Source: Erinaceus europaeus
Lineage: Eukaryota; Chordata; Mammalia; Eulipotyphla; Erinaceidae
Assembly (NCBI RefSeq): GCF_950295315.1
Contig: NW_026647653.1
Span: 1 to 64,000, forward strand
Direction: 5' to 3'
DNA: 64,000 nt
A program made the position numbers and the translations under genes. Every line of letters starts with the position of its first letter. The stretch's first letter is position 1. The notes under the pieces were generated by a model. It searched no databases and was not told the origin of the DNA. It saw nothing but the letters and a program-made list of their open reading frames with translations. Positions 1-11,200 of this stretch are shown here, one piece after another.

Positions 1-330
1 AGGTTTATTCCACATACTAAAAGATTAAACTAATGGGACCTGGTCACCAAGACCCCTCCACCATCCCACCCTGCCACAATTCTAGCCCATATTGATCTAG
101 AGTGGAGATTCCAAGAAAGAGATACATTAAGAAACCAGAAGAACTCTGTTCCCTGTATGGCCCATAAAGTAAGGTTACAAATGCAAAGCAGGGACACAAT
201 CCCGGTTTCGGATCTTTTGCTGTTACTCCAAGGCTATACCCATAGCTAGTCACAAATCACAGAAACAAAAAAGACTCAGGGTTTTGTTTGAAGATGAAGA
301 AATGGAGCTTGTTTAGAAAATACTGTGATG
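1..330. other. Unassigned sequence
   Basis: I recognise no gene or repeat here. There are short open frames only, without codon-like composition or splice signals. It abuts the inverted part of an L1 3-prime end. Confidence 0.5.
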
Positions 331-690
331 GTTGAAAAGATAGTTAACATACAAAGCAAAACAAATTGTTGACCAATCATGGACCTAAAGGCTGGAATAG
401 TGCAGATGAAAGAGAAAGACAGGCAGGGAGTATGGATCAACCTGTCAATGCCTATGTTCAGCAGGGAAGCAATTACAGAAGCCAGACCTCCTAGCTTCTG
501 CAACCCATAATGACCTTGGGTCCATACTCCCAGAGGGATAGAGAATAGGAAAGCTATCAGGGGAGGGCATGTGATACGGAGTTCTGGTGGTGGGAATTGT
601 GTGGAGTTGTACCCCTCTTATCCTCTAGTTTAGTCAATATTTCCTCTTTATAAATAAAAAACAATTAAAAAGATAAAAAGAAAACAATTG
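331..690 (+). mobile_element. L1 3-prime UTR end with 5-prime inversion
   Basis: Positions about 410-690 match the last part of the L1 3-prime UTR seen at 59,215-59,500 (GGGAAGCAATTACAGAAGCC, GGTGGTGGGAATTGTGTGG, terminal AATAAA and A-rich tail). Positions about 331-409 are the reverse complement of the stretch that normally lies just upstream, best compared with 6,980-7,065. About 95 bp of consensus is missing at the junction. This is the usual product of twin priming during L1 reverse transcription. Confidence 0.85.
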
Positions 691-865
691 TGATTATTTC
701 CATTCCTATAGGAGAAAATATCATAAACAGTGGAGATTTTGATAGAGAACAAATAAGTGGGTCCATTTAATCCTATTGCACTGTTAGGCAAATTAGATTT
801 CAGATAATTCATGAACTTAATAGAGAGAAACAAGGAAAAATATATCACTAAAGAATTATAAAGGG
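691..865. other. Single-copy AT-rich spacer
   Basis: No repeat or coding signal recognised. Confidence 0.5.
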
Positions 866-1222
866 GGAAAGTGGTGGTCGGGCATTGTGCACACAGTTAA
901 ACACACATAATATGAAGTGCGAGAATCCTGGTTAGAGTCCCCCAGCTCCCCACCTACAAGGGAGGGGATCGCTTCACAAGCAGTGAAGCAGGTCTGCAGG
1001 TCTCTCTCTCTCTCTCTCTCTCCCCTCCTCCTCCTCCTCCTCCTCCTCCTCCTCCTCTTCCTCCTTCTCCTCCTCCTCCTTCTCCTCCCCTCTCAATTCC
1101 TCTCTGTCACGTCCAATAAAAATGAAAAATGGCCTTCAGGAGCAGTGGATTCGCAGTGCCGGCACAAGGCCCAGCAATAACCCTGTAGGCAAGAACAAAA
1201 CGAAACAACAACAACAAAAAAC
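866..1222 (+). mobile_element. SINE A-long with expanded pyrimidine tract
   Basis: The head is diverged (GTCGGGCATTGTGCACACAG). The core GTGAAGCAGGTCTGCAGGT and the A-long 3-prime block (GGCCTTCAGGAGCAGTGG ... CAATAACCCTGTAGG) are present. The normal CT-rich middle is expanded into (CT)n then (CTC)n from about 1,003 to 1,093. It ends in a CAACAACAACAA/A-rich tail. Confidence 0.85.
1003..1093 (+). repeat. CT/CTC polypyrimidine microsatellite
   Basis: A run of CT dinucleotides followed by about 20 CTC-type triplets inside the SINE above. Its open frame is a poly-leucine artefact. It is likely length-polymorphic. Confidence 0.95.
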
Positions 1223-1669
1223 AGAATTCTAAAGGGATCATATTAAATCCTAGGATACAGAAAGCACACTGGAGCTGAATGAACTAAGTGGGAAACAGAG
1301 ATGAAAAGGATAGCCCCTAAAGCACCATATAGATTCCTATCAAAGACTCACATCCTTTGAACTGAGTGGCTTAAAGATATTAGCTAACTAAACATTAAGC
1401 CAAAAGTTGCACACATTTTAGTCAGTCTAGAATACTCTATGCCTACCTAAGACTGAATGTTCTAAAAGGGATTACACCAGAAACGTCTCTGCTACTAGTT
1501 CAGGACCAAACATAAGGCAAAAAGAAAACATTCACTCTTTGAACTGAATTAGCAGCCAACTAGCAGATGTACATCTAATAGCAAAGAGTGAGTACCATGC
1601 AGTTTAAAAATATATATGTAATATATTTAAAGATATATATGTAATATATTTAAAAACAACTTGCCATGA
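1223..1669. other. Single-copy spacer
   Basis: About 450 bp with no recognised repeat apart from a duplicated ATATATGTAATATATTTAAA motif near 1,610-1,655. No coding signal. Confidence 0.5.
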
Positions 1670-1683
1670 AAAATGTGTAAAGA

Positions 1684-1969
1684 GAGTGTCGGGCATAGTG
1701 CAGCAGGTTAAGCTCAGGTGGTGCAAAGTGCAAGGACCGGCATAAGGATCCCAGTTTGAGCCCCTGACTCCCCACCTGCAGGGGAGTCGCTTCACAGGCG
1801 GTGAAACAGGTCTGCAGGTGTCTCTCTTTCTCTTCCTCTCTCTGTCTTCCCCTCCTCTCTCCATTTCTGTCTGTAATATCCAACAATGACAGCAATAACA
1901 ACAACAACGATAAACAGCAAGGGCAGCAAAAAGGAAAATAAATAAATATTTTTTAAAAATTTTAAAAAG
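1684..1969 (+). mobile_element. SINE A
   Basis: Full-length copy from GTGTCGGGCATAGTGCAGC through the CAGGTGTCT core to the CAACAACAACAACG and GGCAGCAAAAAGG tail. It is flanked by a 14-bp direct repeat AAAATGTGTAAAGA at 1,670-1,683 and 1,970-1,983, which fixes both ends. Confidence 0.93.
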
Positions 1970-1983
1970 AAAATGTGTAAAGA

Positions 1984-2284
1984 AATAAATTATGGTATTG
2001 TAGCAATATTTCATGATAGACAATATCACAGAGAGGATATTAATAAAGAGATATAAAGTATTCATATAGTTGAAATAGAGATTCCTAAATTAAAAACATA
2101 AAACCCAAATGACAAATCAGTAAAGGGTCTCAACAATAGATTTTCACTGGTAAAAGAAAGAATCAACAACTTGAGGACAGATTGATATTACATACTGTAA
2201 AAGGGAGAGAAAAGGTAAAATGAATTTAATTTCTTTCACTTTTCTGAAGCTTGACAAGTGCATACTGGTTTTTCTAACTAAGAA
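1984..2284. other. Single-copy spacer
   Basis: No recognised feature in about 300 bp of AT-rich sequence. Confidence 0.5.
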
Positions 2285-2450
2285 GGCAGAGACAGAGACA
2301 GAGAGTAGAGATACAGAGAGAGGTGGAATAGTACCACAGCACCAAAGTTTCCTCTGACACAGAAAGGGCTAGATCTGAACGTGAGATTCACAGATGGCAA
2401 ACAAAGCAGGTGTACTGTCCAGGTGACCTGCTCTGTCTATTCAAAATTAA
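2285..2450 (-). mobile_element. SINE E, diverged
   Basis: Read on the minus strand it has the E-family order: a ...CTGGACAGTACACCTGC head, the gene-proximal GTGTCAGAGGAAACTTTGGTGCTGTGG block, then CTCTCT tracts. It is older than the A copies, and no clear target duplication is seen. Confidence 0.65.
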
Positions 2451-2572
2451 TGGAAACTAAAATGAAAAAAATATTTAAAGGAATGAAAAACATTACCAAA
2501 TAAACTAGCTTTTTTTTTTTTTTGTAACCAGTAGAAACAAAGGATAGAAGAAAGGAGCAGAGCAGTTTATTC

Positions 2573-2808
2573 GGGGCCTGGTAGTGGCACATCCATTTGA
2601 GCACATATGTTACAATGTGTAAGGACCCGGGTTCCAGACCCCAGTCCCCACCTGGAAGGGGAAAGTTTTGTTAGTAGTGAAGCAGTGTTGTCAGTCTCTC
2701 CCTCCCCCTCTCCCTCTCTCTCCCTCCCCCCGCTCCTTCCCTCTTGATTTCTGGCTGTCTCTATCCAATAAATAAATAAAACTAAGAAAAAAAATAAGAA
2801 AAAAAGCA
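2573..2808 (+). mobile_element. SINE B
   Basis: Has the B head (GGGGCCTGGTAGTGGCACATCC), a degenerate B box (GGTTCCAGACC), the CCCTCTTGATTTCTGGCTGTCTC-type segment and the AATAAATAAATAAAA end. Confidence 0.88.
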
Positions 2809-2859
2809 CAATTGAACCCACTCTCCTACAAGATGAGTGGTTAAGAAAACTGTGGTATT
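2809..2859 (+). mobile_element. L1 ORF2 3-prime end, left piece
   Basis: The stretch AGATGAGTGGTTAAGAAAACTGTGG matches the L1 segment near the end of ORF2 (compare 57,065-57,095). It is interrupted by the next SINE and resumes at about 3,183. Confidence 0.6.
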
Positions 2860-3182
2860 GGGGTCAGGCTGTAGTGCAGCAGGTTAAGCACACGTGGTGC
2901 AAAGCACAAGGACAGGCCTAAGGATCCAGGTTCCAGCCACAGCCCCCCACCTGCAGGGGGAGATGCTTCACAAGTGTTGAAGCAGGTCTGCAGGCATCTA
3001 TCTTTATTTCCTTCTCTGTCTTTCCCTCCTCTCTCCATTTCTCTCTGTCCTATCCAACAACATTATCAATAAGAACAATAACAATAACCACAGCAATGAT
3101 AAAACAACAAGGGCAACAAAAGTGTAAAAAAAAAAAAGAAAAGAAACAAACAAAAAGAAAAGAAAAGAAAAGAAAATGGAAG
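2860..3182 (+). mobile_element. SINE A inserted in an L1 3-prime end
   Basis: Head GGGGTCAGGCTGTAGTGCAGC, then core, then CAATAAGAACAATAACAATAAC and a long A/GAAAAG tail. TGTGGTAT is repeated on both sides (about 2,851-2,858 and 3,184-3,191), so the SINE split a pre-existing L1. Confidence 0.88.
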
Positions 3183-3560
3183 TTGTGGTATATATACCCA
3201 ATGGACTTTTAGTCAGCTTAAGGAATTATGAAATCTCATTTGTTACATCCTGGACATAACTTGAAGGAATCATATTGAGTGTTCTAAGTCAAAAGGAAAA
3301 AGGTGAATATTAGATACCCCAGTTATAGGTGGAATTTAAGAAACAAAGGAACAAAGGGAAAATATAGGGTGATATTTATAATATCAAAAGGGAATAGGAT
3401 GGGAGAGCATGGGGTAACTAGTACACAATGGTAGAGAAAAACTTCAATTGGTGGTAGGTGAGGTATACAGATACTTATAATGATAATGAGAAGCTACTCA
3501 TATGACAATTCTGTAAATCATGATTTTTCCAATAGAGTGATAAAACATTAGTCTATAAAA
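3183..3560 (+). mobile_element. L1 3-prime end, right piece
   Basis: Continues the L1 after the SINE. The match covers the C-terminal ORF2 region (GGACATAACTTGAAGGAATC) and an older type of 3-prime end, finishing near TCTGTAAATCATGATTTTTCCAATA. Strongly diverged, with no open frame. Confidence 0.6.
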
Positions 3561-3572
3561 AAAGTTCAACAA

Positions 3573-3842
3573 GGGAGTTGGGCAGTAGCGGGTTAAGCAC
3601 ACGTGGCGCAAAGTTCAAGGACCAGAGTAAGGATCCCGGCTCCAGCCCCTGGCTCCCCATCTGTAGGGGTGTTGCTTCACAGGCTGTGAAGTAGGTCTGC
3701 AGGTGTCCCTCTTTCTCTCCCTTTCTCTGTCTTCCCCTCCTTTTTCCACTTCTCTCTGTCCTATCCAACAACGACGACCTCAATAACTACAACAATGATA
3801 AACAACAAAGGTAACCAAAAGGAATAAATAAATAAATAAAAC
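3573..3842 (+). mobile_element. SINE A
   Basis: Complete copy with the CTGTCTTCCCCTCC and TCCTATCCAACAACGACGAC segments. The direct repeat AGTTCAACAA lies at 3,563-3,572 and 3,843-3,852. Confidence 0.93.
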
Positions 3843-3943
3843 AGTTCAACAAATTCCAATAAAAATAAGCATAAATAAATACATAATCAGATATAACAGA
3901 AAAATGTTAGAAGCCCATGATAAAGAAGAAATAATTGACAACA

Positions 3944-4011
<68 letters not shown>
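3944..4011 (+). repeat. Compound C/CT/AT microsatellite
   Basis: A run of C, then about 14 CT units, then about 16 AT units, with GGTA/GGAT-like units just downstream. No SINE framing is visible. Confidence 0.95.
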
Positions 4012-4014
<3 letters not shown>

Positions 4015-4097
4015 GGTAGGTGGATGGATGGGTAGACAGATGAGCAGACTGAGTTATGAGCTAGATTATGTCCACAAATAGATATGTTGAAGTTTTT

Positions 4098-4345
4098 AAA
4101 TATTTTTTAAATATTTATATTTATTTTCCCTTTTGCTGCCCTTGTGGTTACTGATGTCATTGTTGTTGGATAGGACAGAGAGAAATGGAGAGAGGAGGGG
4201 AAGACAGAGAAAGGGAGAGAAAGACACCTGCAGACCTGCTTTACCACCTGTGAAGCGACTCCCCTGCAGGTGGGGAGCCAGGGGAACCCGGATCCTTATG
4301 CCAGTCCTTGTGGTTTGCGCCATGTGCGCTTAACCCGCTGCACCA
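4098..4345 (-). mobile_element. SINE A
   Basis: Minus-strand copy. The plus strand shows the tail first (TTTATTTTCCCTTTTGCTGCC), then GGACAGAGAGAAATGGAGAG, then the head complement ending GCTTAACCCGCTGCACCA. The direct repeat TTGAAGTTTT lies at 4,087-4,096 and 4,346-4,355. Confidence 0.93.
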
Positions 4346-4355
4346 TTGAAGTTTT

Positions 4356-4518
4356 AACCTCTGGCAATTTTAGTATATGTGCTGCCAAAGCAAGCACAGC
4401 CTCTGGTACTTTGTATTTGCCTTATTTTGGAAACCAAAATTAACCAATGTAATCAAGTCCAGATGAGGACATTCAGATGGACCTTAATATAAATGATTTT
4501 TAAATAATTTATTATAAA
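4356..4518. other. Single-copy spacer
   Basis: No recognised feature. Confidence 0.5.
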
Positions 4519-4530
4519 AAGTACAGAGGA

Positions 4531-4877
4531 GGGGGTCGGGCGGTGGTGCAGTGGGTTAAGCACACATGGTGCAAAGCTCAAGGACCAGCGTAAGGATCCC
4601 GGTTCGAGCCCCTGGCTCCCCACCTGCAGGGCAGTCACCTCACAGACAGTGAAGCAGGTCTGCAGGTGTCTGTCTTTCTCTCCCCCTCTCTGTCTTCCCC
4701 TCCTCTCTCCATTTCTCTCTGTCCTATCCAACAACGAACAACATCAACAATGGTAATAATAATAACCACAACGAGGCTAGGGCAACAAGGGCAACAAAAG
4801 GGGGAAAATGGCCTCCAGGAGTGGTGGATTCATGATGCAGGCACGGAGCCCAGCAATAACCCTGGAGGAAAAAAAAA
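4531..4877 (+). mobile_element. SINE A-long
   Basis: Head GGGGTCGGGCGGTGGTGCAG, intact B box GGTTCGAGCCC, tail CAACAAGGGCAACAAAAGGG, then the A-long block (GGCCTCCAGGAGTGGTGG ... CAATAACCCTGGAGG). The flanking repeat AAGTA(C/T)AGAGGA lies at 4,519-4,530 and 4,878-4,889. Confidence 0.94.
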
Positions 4878-5054
4878 AGTATAGAGGAATAAATACAACA
4901 ACAGAATAGCCACACTATACTTCCTAAACTCTTATTTCTCTGTTTCAGAACGTACTGCATGGCTAGAATAAAGTTATAGAGCAACTGAAACTCTGTGGTA
5001 TCAGAGAAGGACTTAACTATATATAGCTAGGTAACAGTAAAGATGTGATCATTT

Positions 5055-5240
5055 TGGACTAGGGAGACAGAGTAATGTTCATACAAAGAGACTTTCAAGC
5101 CTAAGCTCCAAGATCTGAGATTTAATCCCCAACACCACCATAAGCCAGAGATGAACACTGCTCTAGTCTCTGTCTGCATATTTCCCTCTGTATTTCTCAC
5201 TTTTGCTCCTCCTCTCACTTTCTGTCTCATTAAAATAAGT
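5055..5240 (+). mobile_element. SINE C, diverged
   Basis: GGGAGACAGAGTAATGTTCA, then ACCACCATAAGCCAGAGATG and a CTCTGTCTGCATATTTCCC tract. It matches the C family also seen at 52,438. Ends in an A/T-rich tail. Confidence 0.7.
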
Positions 5241-5267
5241 TTTTTTTTTAATTTAAAGATGTAATCA

Positions 5268-5483
5268 AGGGGCCGGGTGGTAGCACACCTGGGTGAGTGC
5301 ACATGATATAATGCAGGAAGACCCAGATTTAAGCCCCCAATCCTCACCTGCAGGGGGAAAGCTTCACAAGTGGTAAAGCAGAGCTGCAGGTGTCTTCCTG
5401 TCTCTCAACCTATCACCCCCTTCCCTCTCAGTTTCTGTCCATCTCTATCCAATAAATAAATAAAGATTTTTTTTAAAAAAAAA
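5268..5483 (+). mobile_element. SINE B
   Basis: GGGGCCGGGTGGTAGCACACC head, CACCTGCAGGGGGAAAGCTT core, TCTATCCAATAAATAAATAA end. The B box is degenerate (GATTTAAGCCC). Confidence 0.9.
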
Positions 5484-5569
5484 GCTTACATGGCAAGAAA
5501 AAATTATTCAAATAAAGAATAAAAGATATAATCAATTGAAAAATAGATAGTTCACACTTATATTCAGTT

Positions 5570-6170
5570 TAGGTTATGCTTTAGCAATGGCACAAAGATA
5601 ATTCCATGGGCAACAATGCTTTCAAGAAATGGTGCTAAGACAATGTGCACAGAAAAAAAACATGAAATCAGAGTCCCACTATAAAAAAATTTAATCAAAA
5701 TGGATTGGATTTCTGAGTATAAAAACTATCATTCTAAATACCTTTTGAGTTTTTACTCCTTATAACCTTGAATTAGATAATATTTTCATATGTAATAGTA
5801 AAACTACAAAAAGATACACAACCAACTATAAAAACGGGCAGAAGATTTCAGTAATTATTTCAAATAAGATACACAATGACTAAAAGTCACATAAAAATAT
5901 GCCCAGCATCACTCATTTTTAGGACCATGTAAACTGAAACCACTATGATTTACTATTTACTAGGATGACAGTTATCAAATAAAGTTTTCCACATGAACTA
6001 TATCAATATTTATAATTTACAAAATATTTGTAATTGTCAAAATGTAGAAACAACACATCTATAAATAGATGAATGTATGAAATTGAGGCATATCCGTAAA
6101 ATGAGCAAAGTGTCAATACATGCTATAGCATATCTTCTGATGCAAAACACCACATATTAAGTGATTTATT
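5570..6170 (+). mobile_element. Ancient L1 ORF2 fragment
   Basis: Weakly but colinearly matches the later half of mammalian L1 ORF2. Recognisable pieces include AAAAACGGGCAGAAGATTTC, CCCAGCATCACTCATTTTTAGG and TACTAGGATGACAGTTATCA. Many frameshifts and stops make this a very old copy. Confidence 0.6.
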
Positions 6171-6205
6171 TATTTGAAAAGTCTAGTGAAATACATCTTT
6201 AGAAA

Positions 6206-6425
6206 CAGTGAGGGTGATATTGTTGCACATCTGGTTGAGTGCATAGATTACAGTGTGTAAGGATAAGAGTTCAAATCTCTGGTTTCCACCTGCAAGGGGA
6301 AGCTTCATGAGTGGTGACAAAATGCTGCAGGTGTCACTCTGCCTATCTCCCTCTCTATCTCCTCCTTCCCTCTTGATTTCTCTCTGCCTCTATCCAAAAT
6401 ACATACAATGAAAATAAAATCTTCA
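6206..6425 (+). mobile_element. SINE B, diverged
   Basis: GTTGCACATCTGGTTGAGTG head, CACCTGCAAGGGGAAGCTTC core, CTCTTGATTTCTCTCTGCC and an A-rich end. Confidence 0.8.
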
Positions 6426-6439
6426 TATACAAGAATGCT

Positions 6440-7445
6440 ATATACAAGATGCTGGGTATTATACCCCAAACCCTAACAAAGGGACTTTTCAAAGTTAACC
6501 CAATCACCAAATAAGGTGACGATAACAGTAACTATCCATTGTCTCCTTGAACCCTAAGACAGCAGGAACCTCACATTTCCACTATAGAGCCTATATTTCC
6601 CCCAGTTCTGGAACCTGAGGGTGGGGCCCACTTTCCTGCAGGCTTCTCTCAATCCAAATCAAATAATATTGTATCCACGGATCGCAACCTAATCAATGCA
6701 ACGAGTGCCACCCCAACATGCTTCACTTCACACTGTGTCCAGAGAGTTCAGGTGTGGAATGACAACCCTTCAGCTTCACCACTCGGGTGAGACCTTTCCT
6801 TTCATAGTATTCTCTAATTCCATTCCAGGTGTTCCACTCCCCAATAAAGTCCCCAAACCTAGATACAGTCCAGGTCCCCTGAGATAGAGCATAGGTTCAC
6901 ACATGCCCATAAACTAGAGAAAAATATATACCTGAAAGCTGAAGTACACAAGAGCCTGCAGGGAATACCCCCCAACACTTCATCTGCCCTATTCCAGTCT
7001 TTAGGTCCATGGTCGTTCAACAATTTGTTTGGCTTTGTATGTTAACTCTCTTTTCAGCCACCAGGTTCTGGATGCCAGCAAGATGCCGACCAGACTTCCC
7101 TGGACAGACAACCACACCAATTGTGTACTGGAGCTCCACTTCCCCAGAGAACTAGCCTACTAGGGAAAGAGAGAGACAGACTGGGAGTATGGATTGACCA
7201 GTAAACGTCCATGTTCAGTGGGGAAGCAATTACAGAAGCCAGACTTTCCACCTTCTGCAACCCACAAGGACCCTGGGTCCATACTCCCAGAGGGATGGAG
7301 AATGGGAAAGCTATCAGGGGAGGGGATGGGATATGGAGGTTGGGTGGTGGGAATTGTGTGGAACTGTTCCCATCTTATCCTATGGTTTTGTTAATGTCTC
7401 CTTTCTTAAATAAAAAGGAAAAGAAAATCTTAAATTAAAATAAAA
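6440..7445 (+). mobile_element. L1 3-prime UTR, about 1 kb copy
   Basis: Matches the 3-prime UTR of the L1 at 56,166-59,500 from about 57,730 onward and shares the same terminal block (CTGGGTCCATACTCCCAGAG, GGTGGTGGGAATTGTGTGG, AATAAA tail). It lacks a segment of about 0.8 kb that the longer copy carries between roughly 58,215 and 59,020. The 5-prime end is truncated. Confidence 0.88.
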
Positions 7446-7938
7446 AAAGAAATAGTAAGTAGGGTAGTGGTGGGCTATGTCTAGGACTGGAAACAGGAAG
7501 TGACTTTCATGTGTGCGAGGCATATTCTATGGGCCATAGGAATGTACCAAAATCAGACTGCAGTAATGTACAACTTGTCAGTTTTATACAATTTATTTAA
7601 CATTATCTGAACCAAGTGAATTGGATATATGTGGTTCTTAAAACCATGTTCTTAGTAACTATAATAACCATATGCCTTAGCTCAAAGAAAAGATACTTGC
7701 GCTATATACAAATTTATATGTGTAATGTCTCCCTGCCTCTCCACCATTACATTTTCTCAATGCTGAAGATGTAATGATTGTAAATCACTACCAGAAGTAG
7801 GAGCTATAGTTGTATATTCTAAATTAACCTGCAATAGGAAAAAAATCCATTGTAAATATCTAGAAAATATTCACATTTTATATTTTAGTAGTGAATATTA
7901 GTATTTTATATTCTATAGGTTTCAAATGACGTAAGAAT
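7446..7938. other. Single-copy AT-rich sequence
   Basis: No repeat, gene or RNA recognised. Confidence 0.5.
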
Positions 7939-7946
7939 AAGTATCT

Positions 7947-8217
7947 CGGGAGTCGGGCGATAGCACCACGGTTAAGTGCACGTGGCGCAAAGTGCAAGGA
8001 CCAGAGTGAAGATTCAGGTTCGAGCCCCCAGGTCCCCACCTACAGGAGAGTCGCTTCACAATCAGTAAAGCAGGTCTAACGGTGTCTATCTTTATCTCCC
8101 CCTCTCTTGCCTTCCCCTCCACTCTCCATTTCTCTCTGTCCTATCCAACAATGATGACATCAATAACTACAACAATAAAACAAGGGCAACAAAAGGGAAT
8201 AAATATTTTAAAAAATC
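7947..8217 (+). mobile_element. SINE A
   Basis: GGGAGTCGGGCGATAGCACC head, B box GGTTCGAGCCC, CAACAATAAAACAAGGGCAAC tail. The direct repeat AAGTATCT lies at 7,939-7,946 and 8,218-8,225. Confidence 0.92.
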
Positions 8218-8225
8218 AAGTATCT

Positions 8226-11200
8226 TAACTTTTTAAATATTTTGTTATTCTTTACTTAATTCTAGCAAGTACTGTGATCTGATATTTTTAGTTAGATTTT
8301 TGCTGCTATCTTAAAAAGACAGCTTGCATAATGTATTATAATATGGATTAAATAAAAAGGCATAATGTTAAAATCCAGCCTTGTTGTTTATTCAAGTCAA
8401 TCTACTTATATATACAAATCTGATATTTACCTCCTAAAATATTTAACAGGTGAAAGTGCCCATAAATCAGTTATGACAATCATTGTTAAAGCAATCAATA
8501 GTAGGAATATGCATTAATTCAAATAATATTGATAGGCTCATGAACCTGCATCAGTCTTCTGTGAAGTAAGAAAAATGAGACATCTTCCAAAAAAAATCAA
8601 TATTTTCCTTTTATGTCATTCACTTGAAGATTATCAATAATACATTACTTTTTTTTTACCTTAGAGTGTCAATGTTCTAATTTTTAAATACAGGCACCTT
8701 ACTTTTTAATGCAAAATGATAATTTTCATGGAATATAGAGATTAAAATCATTTTATAGAAATGGTTTTGAGATATAACTCTTGCTTTAAACACAGAAATG
8801 TATATGTCATTAGACATATATATGTTTAAGCACAAATATGTGTGTGCGGCATTGATATATTTTTTGTTCTATGTGGCAGCAACCGATGCTGACTTTTAAA
8901 ACATGCCCATCTTCCTTATGAAAAGAACTCGTTTGTTTCCTTCTGAAGGTAAATTGCAAGAAAGAAAGAACAGAAATTTCAGTACATATCTTTTTAGCCC
9001 TTGTGAACTGGGACATTATACAGGTCTATACTTAGGTAGAAATACAAATTGTGAAATTACAGCATCCATTCATCAAAAAAGAAACATTTTAATTGGTTAT
9101 AGGTGGAAAATATCTACTTGACAGTCAGTTTCTCACTTTTCACATAAGTGCTTTGCTGCCTGGATGCCTAATCTTGTTTAGTGTAGGAAAAGTAATTTGA
9201 CATGAAAGTACCTAGATGGCTGCCGAAAATTAATTGCCAATTAAAAAAGAAAAATGTTTGTGCTACTCTATAAACAAGCCAACATATAAACCTTTCAGTC
9301 TTCTTACTTTATTTATGTCTTTATAGATCTGGTTTAAAGCTATTTGCATACAATTTACAAATTCATATTATAATTCCTCAGTATATTTATGATTTTATAG
9401 TTGTGTATATTTTACCTCCATGAGAAATATTTATTTCGGTAGGCTTCTGTTGGCTTATTATTTAACAAATGCATCACATTGCATTTGATAGTTTATGTGT
9501 CTTCTTTTGAACAAGGCATTTTTATTTGTAAAGGAGAAAGAGGGTATTTTACCATCACACAGGCATGTGTGCATACACCACCACTGTCACCAACATACAA
9601 ACTGTCCTAAAAAGAAATCCACTTCATATCTTTCATCTTTATGTTTCTCCAAATTATTGAGGTAAGAGGAAACACTCTTGTATATGAAGAAAAATTTGTA
9701 TTAGGAATTGCTGGATTGTAAAACTCTAAATTCCTAAGATTCAGTACTTGACTATTCGTAAACTATTGATCACACAACAATCTGAACTGACAAAACAGGA
9801 AGTCATTCAAAGACTTAGTTCTCACCTCCAAAAGAATAAATGAGGGTTGGAGATAAAACCTGGAACTACATCCTAAAAGAGTATCAACAATCTATAAATG
9901 TTAGAAGGGAAATTAGAAATCATATATGTATATATGTATATATATACACATATATATTTGTAAAAGGTAAAATACTAATGAAATAAAAATCATTGAGCCT
10001 ATATATCTATACAATGTAAATTAGTTATTTTCAGCAATATAAAAATAAAATTAAAAAAAAGAAAAAAATTCACTGTAAGACGTATTACTTAGGTGGAAAG
10101 CACTGCTTTCCCTTCTCCTCAAACATTTGTTAATAGAACACTTGGCCTAATCAAATTTATGCAAAAATTTTATAGAGGAACTGCTACAAACCTTTATATT
10201 ACAATACTATGTAGTGATAAACTGTAATATGGTATAATGCACATATTTATATTGTAAACTCATATTGTTTTCAAGTTAAATGAAATGTTTAAAAAATATT
10301 TCCAATTGAATAAATGTGTAATTGCCACATGTTTGATTGTTCACAAGAACTCTAAAGGTGGAATGTTCATTTAGTCATTTTTAGTTGTCTAATTACATGT
10401 ATAGTTACATAATTATATACTTAGATTGTAGTATAGCTCATTGAATAGTGTTCCATAAGTATTAGCCAACTAAATGAATACATGAATGGAAAAGTGATTA
10501 TTTGATTAATATAAGTGTTCCTTAATAGACCCTAAACCTCTTGGGTCAAAAGTAGAGTTCTCTCTAGAATGCACATTGTTTTATTGTCTCTCCAGAATTC
10601 AGGTGGAGCTTAGCATTTCAAGCACCTTATGTGAGAAAGGAATAATGTATGTACATCCCACACTCACAGAGAAACACCTAGATCGTTATCTCTAACATAG
10701 TTCACTTTTTGCTTTATAGACTATTACCCTGAGGATATGTGTTAAGATTAGGTAAATTGTTTTAGTCCGCATAGCCCGTTTATCTTGCCACTAACACAAT
10801 TACCATTCATGTATACTCCATTGTATACTCAACTTGACCTCACTGCACCCTACAGCAAAGATATTTCATGACGCTGATTGACCTAAGAGGAAAAAAAAAA
10901 AAAAGTTTGGCCACTTGTTACAATTCACCCAGTAGAATTTCATATATAGGATGTTTAATCCAAATCTTGATGAGATAAATATTTTTGAATTGTCTCACAA
11001 AATCTCATGCAATTCTAAAGAAGTCAGTGATTAGAGTCAGCAAACAGTGATAACGGGCCCTTGATCTGCTACCATAAGCAGTGTGTCCATGCAGGAATCA
11101 CTTACATTCAGTTACATACATTTGACTTACCCATAAGCTCTGGGTGGTGAGGAGCAAATAAAGTCAAGTATGGTAAAATGTTTTTGAAATTATATAGCAT

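Noticed and set aside
917..1180. Poly-leucine open frame
   Set aside because: It is produced by the CTC microsatellite inside a SINE.
4133..4333. Recurrent open frames encoding LLDRTERNGERRGRQR-type peptides
   Set aside because: They occur at every A-family SINE on one strand and are translations of its TCCTATCCAACA...CTCTCTGTCTTCC region read antisense, not a conserved protein.
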